Below, piece by piece: positions 1 through 6,792 of a stretch of DNA of 20,277 nucleotides (positions are counted from its first letter, which is position 1; every line of letters begins with the position of its first letter). This stretch comes from Geobacter sp. (GTDB lineage: Bacteria; Desulfobacterota; Desulfuromonadia; Geobacterales; Geobacteraceae). The notes below the pieces were generated by a model, which saw only the letters and a list, made by a program, of their open reading frames with translations, ran no database searches and was not told the DNA's origin. The stretch covers positions 9,479 to 29,755 of the forward strand of contig DNJC01000106.1 of NCBI GenBank assembly GCA_003490025.1, given 5' to 3'. The position numbers and the translations under genes were made by a program.

Positions 1-286
1 TGTCACCGAACCGGAGGGAGAGATCGCGCCGCCTGTCCCGGCGCTGGCAGTGATGGTGTACGTTATGGCGGCAAAGGTGGCGGCGATGGTGTGATTTGCC
101 GTGACGTTATCGAAGGTGTAGCCGGTTACCGCACCGACTGACACGCCGTCGACGGTTACCGCTGCAATCTGGTAGCCGGGATTCGGGGTGATGGCAAATG
201 TCTGGCTCGCACCGGAGGCCACTGTCACCGAACCGGAGGGAGAGATGGTCCCCCCAGTCCCAACTGAGGCAATTATGGTATACAGA
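1..286 (-). repeat. 222-bp in-frame tandem repeat (InlB B-type unit)
   Basis: The 24-base stretch at 1-24 recurs exactly at 223-246, so the period is 222 bp or 74 codons. Each protein unit starts YTI, then has GTGG.ISPSGSVT. One full unit lies at about 65-286 and a second is cut by the window edge. The two copies are identical at their SPSGSVT codons but differ elsewhere, so they are diverging. Units like this are extended stalk or surface repeats in other exported proteins, and more copies probably follow outside the window. Confidence 0.85.
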
Positions 287-2304
287 ACTGGCTGTGCTAG
301 GATGGTATAGGACTCCTCGTTGGAAAAGACGCTCATAATTCCGTTTGTGTCGTAGGCCTTTACAGAAAAATAATAGGTTGTGCCGTCGACAAGGTTGCTC
401 AAGGTATGGGAAGTCACGTTGCCGACATCGATAGTCTGTGAATAGCTCCCAGAAACGGTGCCAGTGCCTATTTTATAGCCGCCCAGGCTCATTATGGGCG
501 TCCCATCCGTATAGGTGGTCGGAGCATCCCAAGTAAGGATTACAGAGCCTGCGAGCGGACTGGGGCTGGCCGGTTTTAAAACTGGAGGAGTTATCCCTTT
601 AGAAGTGTCCCATGGCATTCCATTGCCGGCGCCCGGGGCGGCGGGAAACATGGGAGATGCATCCGGACCGATTGCCGGCCATTGCAGAGTCCCCCACCAA
701 CTCGGTTTACTTCTCAGATATAACGAGCTAGGCAAAAGGTGATCGTCTGAGCCGTTCCAGACGACTCCGTTAGTGTAGCTGTCCCAGTTGCCGTGCCTTA
801 GTATAGTACTACCCACAGCTGCATCATTACCTGCTGCCGTTTTATCGCCATCGTTGTAGTATCCAAACCGATATATTGCGGGAGAATTTGAATCCAAATT
901 TTCCAAAGTATAAATTCCCTCTGTGCCCCTACCAATTACATTACCAATAATATTATAATATCTACTGTTATATTGAATGTCTACGTCCCAAGCACCACCT
1001 GTTCTGTTGGGAGCAATACCTAATTTGTTGCGAAATATAGTGTTATGACTTTTTGTCCCCCATACATAATCAGAAGCTAATCTGCTATCAATATAATTTT
1101 CCTCAACCAGATTCATAAAAGCATGGCCACCATGGAAGGTTATAGCGTAAGGATTGAAACTGAGAGAACTAAGGTATAGACTACTAATGTAATTATAACT
1201 CATAACGTTGCCCGAAAAAGGGCCGGCAGTCGCTATGCCAGTTGACAAATGGTACATTTGGTTATTTTCAATTAGGTTTGCTGAAGAATAAAGGTTTGAG
1301 ACTATACCATTGGCACGGTTTGGAGCAAAAGAGCTACTGCCATCTTTTGCTGTAACAGGAATCCCTTCATGTAACTTACAACCTCTGACAGTATTTCTAT
1401 ATGCACCATAATTCAAGCCTAATATCGATTGATAAGAGCCAACAACTTCGGTATTCAACACCCAACAATTTGATGTGCCTGACAGCAACATAGTACTTTT
1501 CTGTGAACTTCCGCCGCTTAAACTATTATCAACAGTTAAATCCTCTATACCTGCCATAGTGGTCAAACCGTTTAGACTTACGGCTTGCGGCAACAAATCT
1601 GGATTGTAATTCCAATACAATGGCATTTCTAAAGTAGCTGTATTTGGAGTGGGTACAGCTAGAACTTTCACTGACTGTCCCAATGACCTAGTTCCTGACA
1701 ACCTACCGCACCACGTGCAGTTTCCCTTATTACCAATATTGCTAACAGGAGGATCGTTATTGGCATCATTCAGCTGGTCTATAAGTATGATATCCCCAGA
1801 AACCCATCCATGTTCAGTTGATGTAACTATAGTAGTAGACCCTGCATTGATTCCAGCAGTTAAAGACATAACAGGTCCTGTTGTAGAGCCAGCGCCGATC
1901 CCTACTAAAAAAGCCCCCGACATGCCGGACACACCTTGTATTATGGTAATTCCCATTCCTGCCCCGCGAAGCGTAACGCCTGATTTCACAATGACCGGAC
2001 TTCCAACCTTGAATATACCGGCAGTCAGTTTTACCACCTGGCCAAACGGACAGTTGTTGATAGCTGTCTGGATTGCTGAAGCATCGTCGTTTCCAGACGG
2101 ACTCAAGGTCGTATAGATGACACTCCTGAAAGGAATGTCTCCTTGAACTCCTGCATTTCCTTCCCAAGTGACAGAACGAGCCACAGGGAGAGTATAGGTA
2201 GCTTCCGATACCGAAGCGAAGCAAGTAAGGAAAACCAGGAGTAAAAAGGCAAGATTACTCCCGAGTTTACTTCTGTGTGCACGAGTATTTGTTTCTGGCG
2301 TCAC
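1..2304 (-). CDS. Large secreted beta-helix / fibronectin III / InlB-repeat protein (partial, C-terminus outside window)
   Basis: The frame is open from a GTG at 2304 to the left edge: 768 codons with no stop, so the C-terminus lies outside the window. The GTG is chosen because AGAGGGGGTG sits just upstream and a signal peptide follows at once (basic residues R8, R11, K13, hydrophobic core 18-30, likely cleavage after SEA at 35). Residues about 50-110 (DDASAIQTAINNC, then KLTAGIF and GVTLRGAG) are typical of pectate-lyase-like right-handed beta-helices. Asn-rich rungs such as NLIENNQMYHL and NVMSYNYISS continue to about 480. A fibronectin type III domain spans about 572-670 (ends TTYYFSVKAYD). 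From about 673 a 74-residue InlB B-type repeat starts, and a second copy runs off the edge. Likely an exported or surface carbohydrate-binding or adhesive protein; substrate unknown. The beta-helix part is visibly more AT-rich than the repeats and the rest of the window. Confidence 0.85.
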   Translation of the reverse strand, partial: MTPETNTRAHRSKLGSNLAFLLLVFLTCFASVSEATYTLPVARSVTWEGNAGVQGDIPFRSVIYTTLSPSGNDDASAIQTAINNCPFGQVVKLTAGIFKVGSPVIVKSGVTLRGAGMGITIIQGVSGMSGAFLVGIGAGSTTGPVMSLTAGINAGSTTIVTSTEHGWVSGDIILIDQLNDANNDPPVSNIGNKGNCTWCGRLSGTRSLGQSVKVLAVPTPNTATLEMPLYWNYNPDLLPQAVSLNGLTTMAGIEDLTVDNSLSGGSSQKSTMLLSGTSNCWVLNTEVVGSYQSILGLNYGAYRNTVRGCKLHEGIPVTAKDGSSSFAPNRANGIVSNLYSSANLIENNQMYHLSTGIATAGPFSGNVMSYNYISSLYLSSLSFNPYAITFHGGHAFMNLVEENYIDSRLASDYVWGTKSHNTIFRNKLGIAPNRTGGAWDVDIQYNSRYYNIIGNVIGRGTEGIYTLENLDSNSPAIYRFGYYNDGDKTAAGNDAAVGSTILRHGNWDSYTNGVVWNGSDDHLLPSSLYLRSKPSWWGTLQWPAIGPDASPMFPAAPGAGNGMPWDTSKGITPPVLKPASPSPLAGSVILTWDAPTTYTDGTPIMSLGGYKIGTGTVSGSYSQTIDVGNVTSHTLSNLVDGTTYYFSVKAYDTNGIMSVFSNEESYTILAQPVLYTIIASVGTGGTISPSGSVTVASGASQTFAITPNPGYQIAAVTVDGVSVGAVTGYTFDNVTANHTIAATFAAITYTITASAGTGGAISPSGSVT

Positions 2305-2321
2305 CTTTCACCCCCTCTGAA

Positions 2322-2345
2322 CTTAAGAAGTAGCTACTTCATAAG
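2322..2345. promoter_or_regulatory. Dyad in the leader of the beta-helix gene
   Basis: A perfect 14-base palindrome, GAAGTAGCTACTTC (2327-2340), is extended by matching CTTA / TAAG arms (2322-2325 and 2342-2345) with a single A/A mismatch on each side. It sits about 18 bases upstream of the GTG start at 2304, right next to the ribosome site. It could be a repressor operator or an RNA hairpin affecting translation. No protein is known to bind it. Confidence 0.5.
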
Positions 2346-3053
2346 TGGCTAAGCATTTTTTGCTCTTATCTTGTGAACTTACCTAAAACCAATTGAATAT
2401 TTAGAAGCTTTATGGAACCACCACAACGATTGACATATGCTGATATATGGTAAAATTGCATAAGGTTCCAATGATAGCTTGATAAGTGATTATTTAATTA
2501 GATTGATTGACTTCAAAGATACGCCGCAGTTTTTCAAACTTATTAACTCTGGGATAGGTTATATTGTATCAATTGACTGTCAAGATGTGCCCCCCGAGCC
2601 TTTCCCCAACGAGGCGGTCGCGACATCTGACGTTACACGCTTATCCTTTGGCAGAATACAGGTGTTAGTCAGCCCCCCGAGATGCTGAAGGTTCCGGTGC
2701 TGCACGTGATTGCCGTATTTGATTACTTCAGGGGGGGCACTCTGATTTGGGAAGTTGCTGATTACGTCAACAGCAAGGCCATGCGAGTAGGCAACTTCGT
2801 CAAAGGACTTCTCCAGCCAGCAGACCTTGTGCTCTCTGTATATAAGCATCAAAGAGAGTGGCGAGACAGATTGAGCATGCTCTTTTTAGACAGAAAGAAT
2901 TCCTTTTGTACCAAGGGTGATGAAACCTTCTTAGTATTTCCGCTAGGACGATATCCTTGATCTCTGGCGCGCAACGATCTCAGCGTCTGCCAGCCGGAAA
3001 AATGCCCGCGGTCGTGAGGCACCTGGCACCCACAATAAGGCCACCCTTAAACG
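2346..3053. other. Stretch without a convincing gene
   Basis: About 700 bases with no gene I can recognise. The part next to the beta-helix gene (2346-2580) is AT-rich and presumably holds its promoter, but no clear -35/-10 pair stands out. The segment 2580-2960 changes character: GTGCCCCCC at 2586 is mirrored by GGGGGGCAC at 2732-2740. It contains short open frames on both strands (for example plus 2682-2960 and minus 2580-2852) with no recognisable motif and no good ribosome site. It may be a decayed mobile or coding remnant. Confidence 0.4.
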
Positions 3054-3117
3054 CAAAAAACCCTTCATCGCAACTCACCTGACGTATGTGTCAAGTTGTG
3101 TTGCAAATGAAGGGTTT
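3054..3117 (-). terminator. Intrinsic terminator after the tRNA
   Basis: An 11-base-pair stem joins AAACCCTTCAT (3058-3068) to ATGAAGGGTTT (3107-3117). A smaller nested TGAC/GTCA hairpin lies in the long loop. On the minus strand the stem is followed by a T run (3054-3060). It sits 40 bases past the tRNA 3' end, as expected for a single-gene tRNA transcript. Confidence 0.7.
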
Positions 3118-3156
3118 CATGCGTTCTAAGCAGCCAAATGGACTACTTATGTAAAA

Positions 3157-3233
3157 TGGTGGCGGTTCAGGGACTCGAACCCCGGACCTAGCGAATATGA
3201 GTCGCTTGCTCTAGCCAGCTGAGCTAAACCGCC
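3157..3233 (-). tRNA. tRNA with CAT anticodon, probably elongator tRNA-Met
   Basis: A 77-base cloverleaf. Acceptor GGCGGTT pairs with AACCGCC, followed by A73 and an encoded CCA (3157-3159). The D arm is GCTC/GAGC. The anticodon stem AGCGA/TCGCT closes loop CTCATAT with anticodon CAT. The T arm CGGGG/CCCTG has loop TTCGAGT. CAT can be elongator Met or Ile2 (modified to read ATA). The paired G1-C72 acceptor rules out initiator tRNA. Met is preferred, but the sequence alone does not exclude Ile2. T at position 38 of the loop is unusual. Confidence 0.93.
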
Positions 3234-3308
3234 AAGCTTTATTCATAATAATTTCGAATATCTACCTGCTACCCAAACCGCTTCGCTGCAGCGCCTCAAG
3301 AGTTTTCT

Positions 3309-3337
3309 TTTATAGTGCAGGGCCGACTTTTTGTCAA
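3309..3337 (-). promoter_or_regulatory. Sigma70 promoter of the tRNA
   Basis: On the minus strand TTGACA (3332-3337) and TATAAA (3309-3314) are exactly 17 bases apart. Transcription would start near 3302, about 70 bases before the mature 5' end of the tRNA, so the primary transcript would need RNase P trimming. Confidence 0.75.
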
Positions 3338-3359
3338 TAAAAAACTCCGATAAAAGTTT
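3336..3359 (-). terminator. Weak terminator candidate after the FKBP gene
   Basis: On the minus strand an AT-rich 5-base-pair stem (AAACT/AGTTT, 3342-3346 with 3355-3359) is followed by a T run. The stem is short, and the site overlaps the -35 region of the tRNA promoter. It is listed only because it lies 45 bases past the FKBP stop and no better terminator is visible. Confidence 0.3.
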
Positions 3360-3402
3360 CTCATCCTGATCAAGCCGGCCCGTCATCCTTTGCGACTGTC
3401 CT

Positions 3403-4065
3403 CTACTTCACGACCTCAAGAAGCTCTACTTCAAACACGAGGGTGGCGTTGGCCGGAATCAACCCGGAACCGCGCTCGCCGTAGGCCAGTTCGGGCGGAC
3501 ATACGAGCTGAGCCTTGCCGCCGGCCTTCATCTTCTGCACCCCCTCGGTCCAGCACTTGATGACACGGTCCAGCGGGAACTCGGCGGGCTTGCCTGCCGC
3601 ATAGGAGCTGTCGAACTCCTTGCCGTCAATCAGGGTGCCGCGGTAGTTCACCTTCACCTTGTCGGTCACAGACGGGCTCGGTCCGGTTCCTTCCTTGAGC
3701 GACTTGTAGATCAGGCCTGACGGTGTCTTGATCGCTCCCTTCTCCTTGACTGCCTTCTCCAGAAACTCCTTGGTCTGGGCGGAGAGCTTCTCTCCCTGGG
3801 CGTTGCGCCGGTCAATCGCCAACTGCTGGATCTTCCCCTTGTAGGCCTCGACATCGACCATGGGCGCTTTACCTGCGATACCGTCGTCAAGTCCCTTCTT
3901 CACCTGATCGAGTTCGTCGGGAGCCAGACTGAAGACGGCCAACTGCCGGGCCATGACGAGTCCCACCGCGTAGAAAGTATTCTTGTCGTCGTCTTTCTTC
4001 TGCTCGGCTGCGAAGGCCGGAACTGCAATGAGTACAACGAGTGCCGCGATGATAAGCCTTTGCAT
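3403..4065 (-). CDS. Exported FKBP-type peptidyl-prolyl cis-trans isomerase (Mip/FkpA-like)
   Basis: A 220-residue protein with a signal peptide (1-20, ending AFA-A). An alpha-helical N-terminal domain (about 27-110) has the Mip/FkpA pattern and probably mediates dimerisation. The C-terminal FKBP domain (about 115-220) has YRGTLIDGKEFDSSY around 141-155, the pocket tryptophan in CWTEGVQKMKAGGK (W172), LAYGERG, and a final ATLVFEVELLEV. It should speed proline isomerisation in periplasmic proteins as a folding helper. A cysteine (C171) stands where most family members have glycine before the tryptophan. A second cysteine (C189) lies nearby in LVCPPELAYG. The start is supported by GGAGG 8 bases upstream. 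The gene is separated from mucR by a strong terminator, so it is probably transcribed alone. Confidence 0.93.
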   Translation of the reverse strand: MQRLIIAALVVLIAVPAFAAEQKKDDDKNTFYAVGLVMARQLAVFSLAPDELDQVKKGLDDGIAGKAPMVDVEAYKGKIQQLAIDRRNAQGEKLSAQTKEFLEKAVKEKGAIKTPSGLIYKSLKEGTGPSPSVTDKVKVNYRGTLIDGKEFDSSYAAGKPAEFPLDRVIKCWTEGVQKMKAGGKAQLVCPPELAYGERGSGLIPANATLVFEVELLEVVK

Positions 4066-4102
4066 GTCTGGTCCCTCCAGATGTAGTAGTTACGAAAACA
4101 GA

Positions 4103-4111
4103 ACTATAGCA
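4103..4111 (-). promoter_or_regulatory. Possible extended -10 promoter of the FKBP gene
   Basis: On the minus strand TGCTATAGT gives an extended -10 element (TGn plus TATAGT) about 38 bases upstream of the FKBP start, with no recognisable -35. It lies in the only gap between the mucR terminator and the FKBP gene, which favours it. Confidence 0.4.
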
Positions 4112-4140
4112 GTAAAAGCCGCCTTTGCCGGATCACCACG

Positions 4141-4169
4141 AGAAAAGGCACCTCTGGTCGAGGTGCCTT
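4141..4169 (-). terminator. Intrinsic terminator of the mucR-like gene
   Basis: A perfect 10-base-pair stem, AAGGCACCTC (4145-4154) with GAGGTGCCTT (4160-4169), has a five-base loop. It is followed on the minus strand by TTTTCT. It begins about 26 bases after the stop of the zinc-finger regulator. Confidence 0.85.
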
Positions 4170-4195
4170 CTTCAAGTCAATCAGCTGGAAAATTC

Positions 4196-4756
4196 TTACT
4201 TCTTGGCCTTGGGTGCCGCCTTGGCCTTTGCCGCCATGGGCGCCTTGGGCGCCTTTGCAGCCTTGGGCGCCTTGGCTGCTTTTGCCGGAGCCTTTGCGGC
4301 CTTCGCCGGCTTGGCAACGGTCTCTTTCTTCGCCTCTATGTTGGCCATGCGGACTTCCCTGGCCTTGGCGAGGTTGTCGGCAAGCCCACGGTCCTGGGCC
4401 ATCTTCCTGCGGGCTTCGGAGTAGCTCTTGGCCGAAAGCGCCTGCTTGCTCGATATGCCGAACTGCTTCTTGTACGCGCCGGGCTTCATCCCGTGTGCCG
4501 TGCTCAGGTGCCGCGCCAGGGTCTTGAAGCCGCCTTTGCCGCATACGAGGCAGACTACTTCGTTCTTCTTGAAAGCTTCCTTCAGGGTCAGGGAGGGTTT
4601 AGCCTCTTCCGCACCTTCTACTGTCTGTCCTGCTTCGAGACTTTTCAGTGCTGCATGCACTTTGCTTATTTCTGCGAGAAGTTCATCAGAAGTCATCGGC
4701 GTGCTGGAAGCGTGCGATGATACGAGCTGCGCTGCTATTTCTACCAAAGTCGCCAT
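4196..4756 (-). CDS. Ros/MucR-family zinc-finger regulator with histone-H1-like tail
   Basis: A 186-residue DNA-binding regulator. The N-terminal helix region (1-60) resembles the oligomerisation part of the Ros/MucR family. A single zinc finger has C69, C72, H83 and H88 in VCLVCGKGGFKTLARHL, then HGMKPGAY and SYSEARRKMA, as in Ros/MucR. Residues from about 143 to the end are an Ala/Lys/Pro repeat (AKAAKAP-type units) like histone H1 tails, which probably bind DNA non-specifically. The spacing between C72 and H83 is 10 residues, while Ros/MucR fingers usually have 9, so there is one extra glycine in the knuckle. The start has GGAGG 9 bases upstream. Family members often repress their own AT-rich promoters, and the upstream region here is AT-rich. 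Targets are unknown. Confidence 0.88.
   Translation of the reverse strand: MATLVEIAAQLVSSHASSTPMTSDELLAEISKVHAALKSLEAGQTVEGAEEAKPSLTLKEAFKKNEVVCLVCGKGGFKTLARHLSTAHGMKPGAYKKQFGISSKQALSAKSYSEARRKMAQDRGLADNLAKAREVRMANIEAKKETVAKPAKAAKAPAKAAKAPKAAKAPKAPMAAKAKAAPKAKK
4199..4315 (-). repeat. Low-complexity Ala/Lys codon repeat in the regulator tail
   Basis: Irregular units of GCCTTGGGCGCC and GCCTTTGCCGCC (plus-strand reading) encode the AKAP-type tail. The near-repetition at DNA level suggests growth and shrinkage by slippage, so tail length is likely to vary between strains. Confidence 0.7.
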
Positions 4757-4789
4757 TAACCATCCTCCTTTGTTAATATACTCTCCCGA

Positions 4790-4817
4790 TTAATAGCAGA
4801 GACTAAAATATTGTCAA
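4790..4817 (-). promoter_or_regulatory. Sigma70 promoter of the mucR-like gene
   Basis: On the minus strand TTGACA (4812-4817) and TATTAA (4790-4795) are 16 bases apart. Transcription would start about 27 bases before the ATG, leaving a short leader that carries the ribosome site. The flanks are AT-rich, the kind of DNA Ros/MucR proteins bind, so autoregulation is plausible. Confidence 0.65.
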
Positions 4818-5047
4818 CTACAAACTACACAAATATGCTGAAAGAGTGCTCTAAAATACTAAATAAACTTTTTGTGCGTAGGAGATTTGGAAGTGCCATG
4901 GAGTAACAGGTGGGGTATACACTATTATGCGGTTCTGTTCGGCCGACGAAGAACAAGAAGAAATGGCGAGTAGCCAAGCAGGTGCCTGAATAGGGCGCGA
5001 AACTTGGCGAGCTGAGACAGGAACCAGGACAGATCTAGCAGATTGTT

Positions 5048-6031
5048 TCAGGACTGCGACAAGTAGGCAGCCCTTCCCGCTCCCAGCAGAGCAGTGCGTT
5101 CGTTCAGTATTACGTGCACAGGAATGGATTGAACCAGTGAACTAAGTCGTCCTTTGGCGGCAAAGGCCACCATGAAAGGTGCTCCCCGGAGCCTGTCGAT
5201 AATCTTCGGGGCGATCCCCCCGCCTAGGTACACGCCGCCGGTGGCGAGAAAGCGCAGCGCGGCGTTGCCGGCTTCCGCTCCGTATACGGCGACGAAGATG
5301 TCGAGCGCCTTGCTGCACATGGGGCAGCTTCCGTCCAGCCCGGCCCCGGCGATGACCGCCGGAGGGTCTCCCGCGTTCATCGCGGCTATGATGGCGGGAT
5401 CTTCCTCGAAGTAGTGCTTGTCCCGCAGAAAGCGGTAGATGTCCAGCAGCCCCGGACCGGAGAGCACGCGCTCGTAGCTGACCCTGCCGTGTTTTCCCTG
5501 CAGATAGAGGAGCAGGTCGGCCTCCAGTTCCGTGCGGGGGGCGAAATCGGCATGACCGGCCTCGCTGGGAAGAGGCCTGTGCGTGCCGCCGTCCCAGTAG
5601 GCCAGGGACTCACCGAGGCCGGTGCCGGCCGAAACCACCGCTATGGTCCCTGTCGGATCAGGTTCTCCGGCATTGAGCGTGACGAGGTCCTCCCGTTGCA
5701 GGGCGGCGATGCCGTAGGTGTTCGCCTCGAGGTCGTTGACGAGCCTGACCCGCGGCAGGCCAAGGAGTTCCGCCAGTTCCACGCTCTCGATGTTCCAGGG
5801 GAGGTTCGGCGTCCTCACCCTACCCTCCAGGATCGGCCCGGCGATGCCGAAACAGGCCCTTTCGGGCGCGAGCCTGTGCTGCTCGGAGAAGCGCAGGACG
5901 ATCTCGATGAGACTGCTGTGTTCCCGGCTCTGGTAGCGCCCCTCCGCCAGGACCGTCAGGCCTGACGCCTCCGCCTGGAAGTACGCCAGCCGCGTCGAGG
6001 TTCCGCCCACGTCTCCAGCAAGAACGAGCAT
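5048..6031 (-). CDS. glk: Glucokinase (ATP-dependent, Glk family)
   Basis: A 327-residue cytoplasmic enzyme that phosphorylates glucose to glucose-6-phosphate for glycolysis. The ATP-site motif GDVGGTSTRL is at 6-15. The sugar-binding residues of E. coli Glk (N99, D100, E157, H160, E187) occur here at the same numbers: LVNDLEAN, PSEAGH, VSYERVL. FGIAGPI (61-67), SAGTGLGESL (134-143) and the ATGGVYLGGGI loop (263-273) complete the fold. The length matches the family (about 320). The frame is open 17 codons further upstream, but the ATG at 6031 is chosen because AGGAGG lies 4 bases before it and the conserved domain begins directly. It appears to be a single-gene unit; the pqi operon ends 158 bases upstream. 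Confidence 0.93.
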   Translation of the reverse strand: MLVLAGDVGGTSTRLAYFQAEASGLTVLAEGRYQSREHSSLIEIVLRFSEQHRLAPERACFGIAGPILEGRVRTPNLPWNIESVELAELLGLPRVRLVNDLEANTYGIAALQREDLVTLNAGEPDPTGTIAVVSAGTGLGESLAYWDGGTHRPLPSEAGHADFAPRTELEADLLLYLQGKHGRVSYERVLSGPGLLDIYRFLRDKHYFEEDPAIIAAMNAGDPPAVIAGAGLDGSCPMCSKALDIFVAVYGAEAGNAALRFLATGGVYLGGGIAPKIIDRLRGAPFMVAFAAKGRLSSLVQSIPVHVILNERTALLGAGRAAYLSQS

Positions 6032-6082
6032 AGATCCTCCTCTTGAGTAACTTCGAGCCAGCCGGTTCTTCCCCCCTCCCAA

Positions 6083-6103
6083 CCTCCCCCCTCCGGGGGG
6101 AGG
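6083..6103. repeat. C/G-run hairpin between pqiC and glk
   Basis: CCTCCCCCC (6083-6091) and GGGGGGAGG (6095-6103) form a nine-base-pair hairpin with a three-base loop. No T run follows on either strand, so it is not a standard terminator. It resembles the short extragenic palindromes dispersed in many genomes, and may protect the pqi mRNA 3' end. Confidence 0.55.
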
Positions 6104-6189
6104 AGCTGTTACTCATCGATAAGGGGCTGCCCACGGCGGCGTGGGACGCTCTGTAGAAGGTCGCGCTAGATCCGCTTCACTCTTTCCTT

Positions 6190-6792
6190 CTAACGTTGAA
6201 CACCTGCTTCGGCGCCGATTTCCCTCGCTATGTCGCCGCTGACGCCGGCCAGTGCGCGCCCGGTCGCGGCGGCCATGGCGTCGTACCCTCCCCCGCCGAC
6301 CTTCTCCCTGAACAGGGAATGCCCGCTCCTGCGGGGGCCACCCCTGCGGCGCACGCTCCAGTTCGCGTCGACGACCACCGCGTCGCCGGGAAACAGTTCC
6401 AGGCGCGTGATGTCGACCAGCACGCGGTACTCGGCGTCCGTTCCGGCGTTCTCCCGGTAGGTCGCCACCCGCCCCGATCCGAGCACCCTCCCGAGTTCCT
6501 GCGCCATGACGCGGGGAATCTCGCTCTTCAGCGGCTCCGCCCAGCGGTGGGACTCCAGCACGTCGACCCGGTTCTCCCCTGCCCGGACAACCAGTTGGGG
6601 CCGGTCCACGACCTCCGGCACGGTCACCGGGCCGACCACGATGGACGGGGCGGTCTCGCCGGGTACAGGCGCCTGCGAAGCGACACCCGGCGCCAGGGTG
6701 TAGAAGCTCACGCGGGGCGACCTGGCGCAGCCGGAAACCATGAGTGCGATGGCCATGAGCGTCACGGCGGTGACGTTGGTGCGGGTGGTCAT
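6190..6792 (-). CDS. pqiC: PqiC-like outer-membrane lipoprotein of an MCE lipid transport system
   Basis: A 200-residue lipoprotein with a lipobox (MVSGC, acylated C22) after a short hydrophobic signal. The rest fits the PqiC/YmbA family (ABC-type transport auxiliary, DUF330): FYTLAP at 30-35, SIVVGPVTVPEVVDRPQLV, then WAEPLKSEIPRVMAQELG. In E. coli PqiC docks the PqiB needle at the outer membrane. The start overlaps the pqiB stop (ATGA), showing translational coupling, and it is the last gene of the operon. Confidence 0.85.
   Translation of the reverse strand: MTTRTNVTAVTLMAIALMVSGCARSPRVSFYTLAPGVASQAPVPGETAPSIVVGPVTVPEVVDRPQLVVRAGENRVDVLESHRWAEPLKSEIPRVMAQELGRVLGSGRVATYRENAGTDAEYRVLVDITRLELFPGDAVVVDANWSVRRRGGPRRSGHSLFREKVGGGGYDAMAAATGRALAGVSGDIAREIGAEAGVQR

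Noticed and set aside
1..286. Direct repeat at the left end considered as a CRISPR or an insertion-site duplication
   Set aside because: The 222-bp period preserves reading frame and encodes InlB-type protein repeats. There are no short regularly spaced repeats with unique spacers.
1814..2224. Minus-strand 136-codon frame inside the beta-helix gene
   Set aside because: It lies in another frame of the same strand and is Cys/Arg/Tyr-rich. The GTG-initiated frame gives a coherent signal peptide and beta-helix.
4757..5047. Possible small gene between glk and the mucR-like regulator
   Set aside because: Only short frames without ribosome sites are present, beyond the regulator's promoter. Nothing else could be supported.
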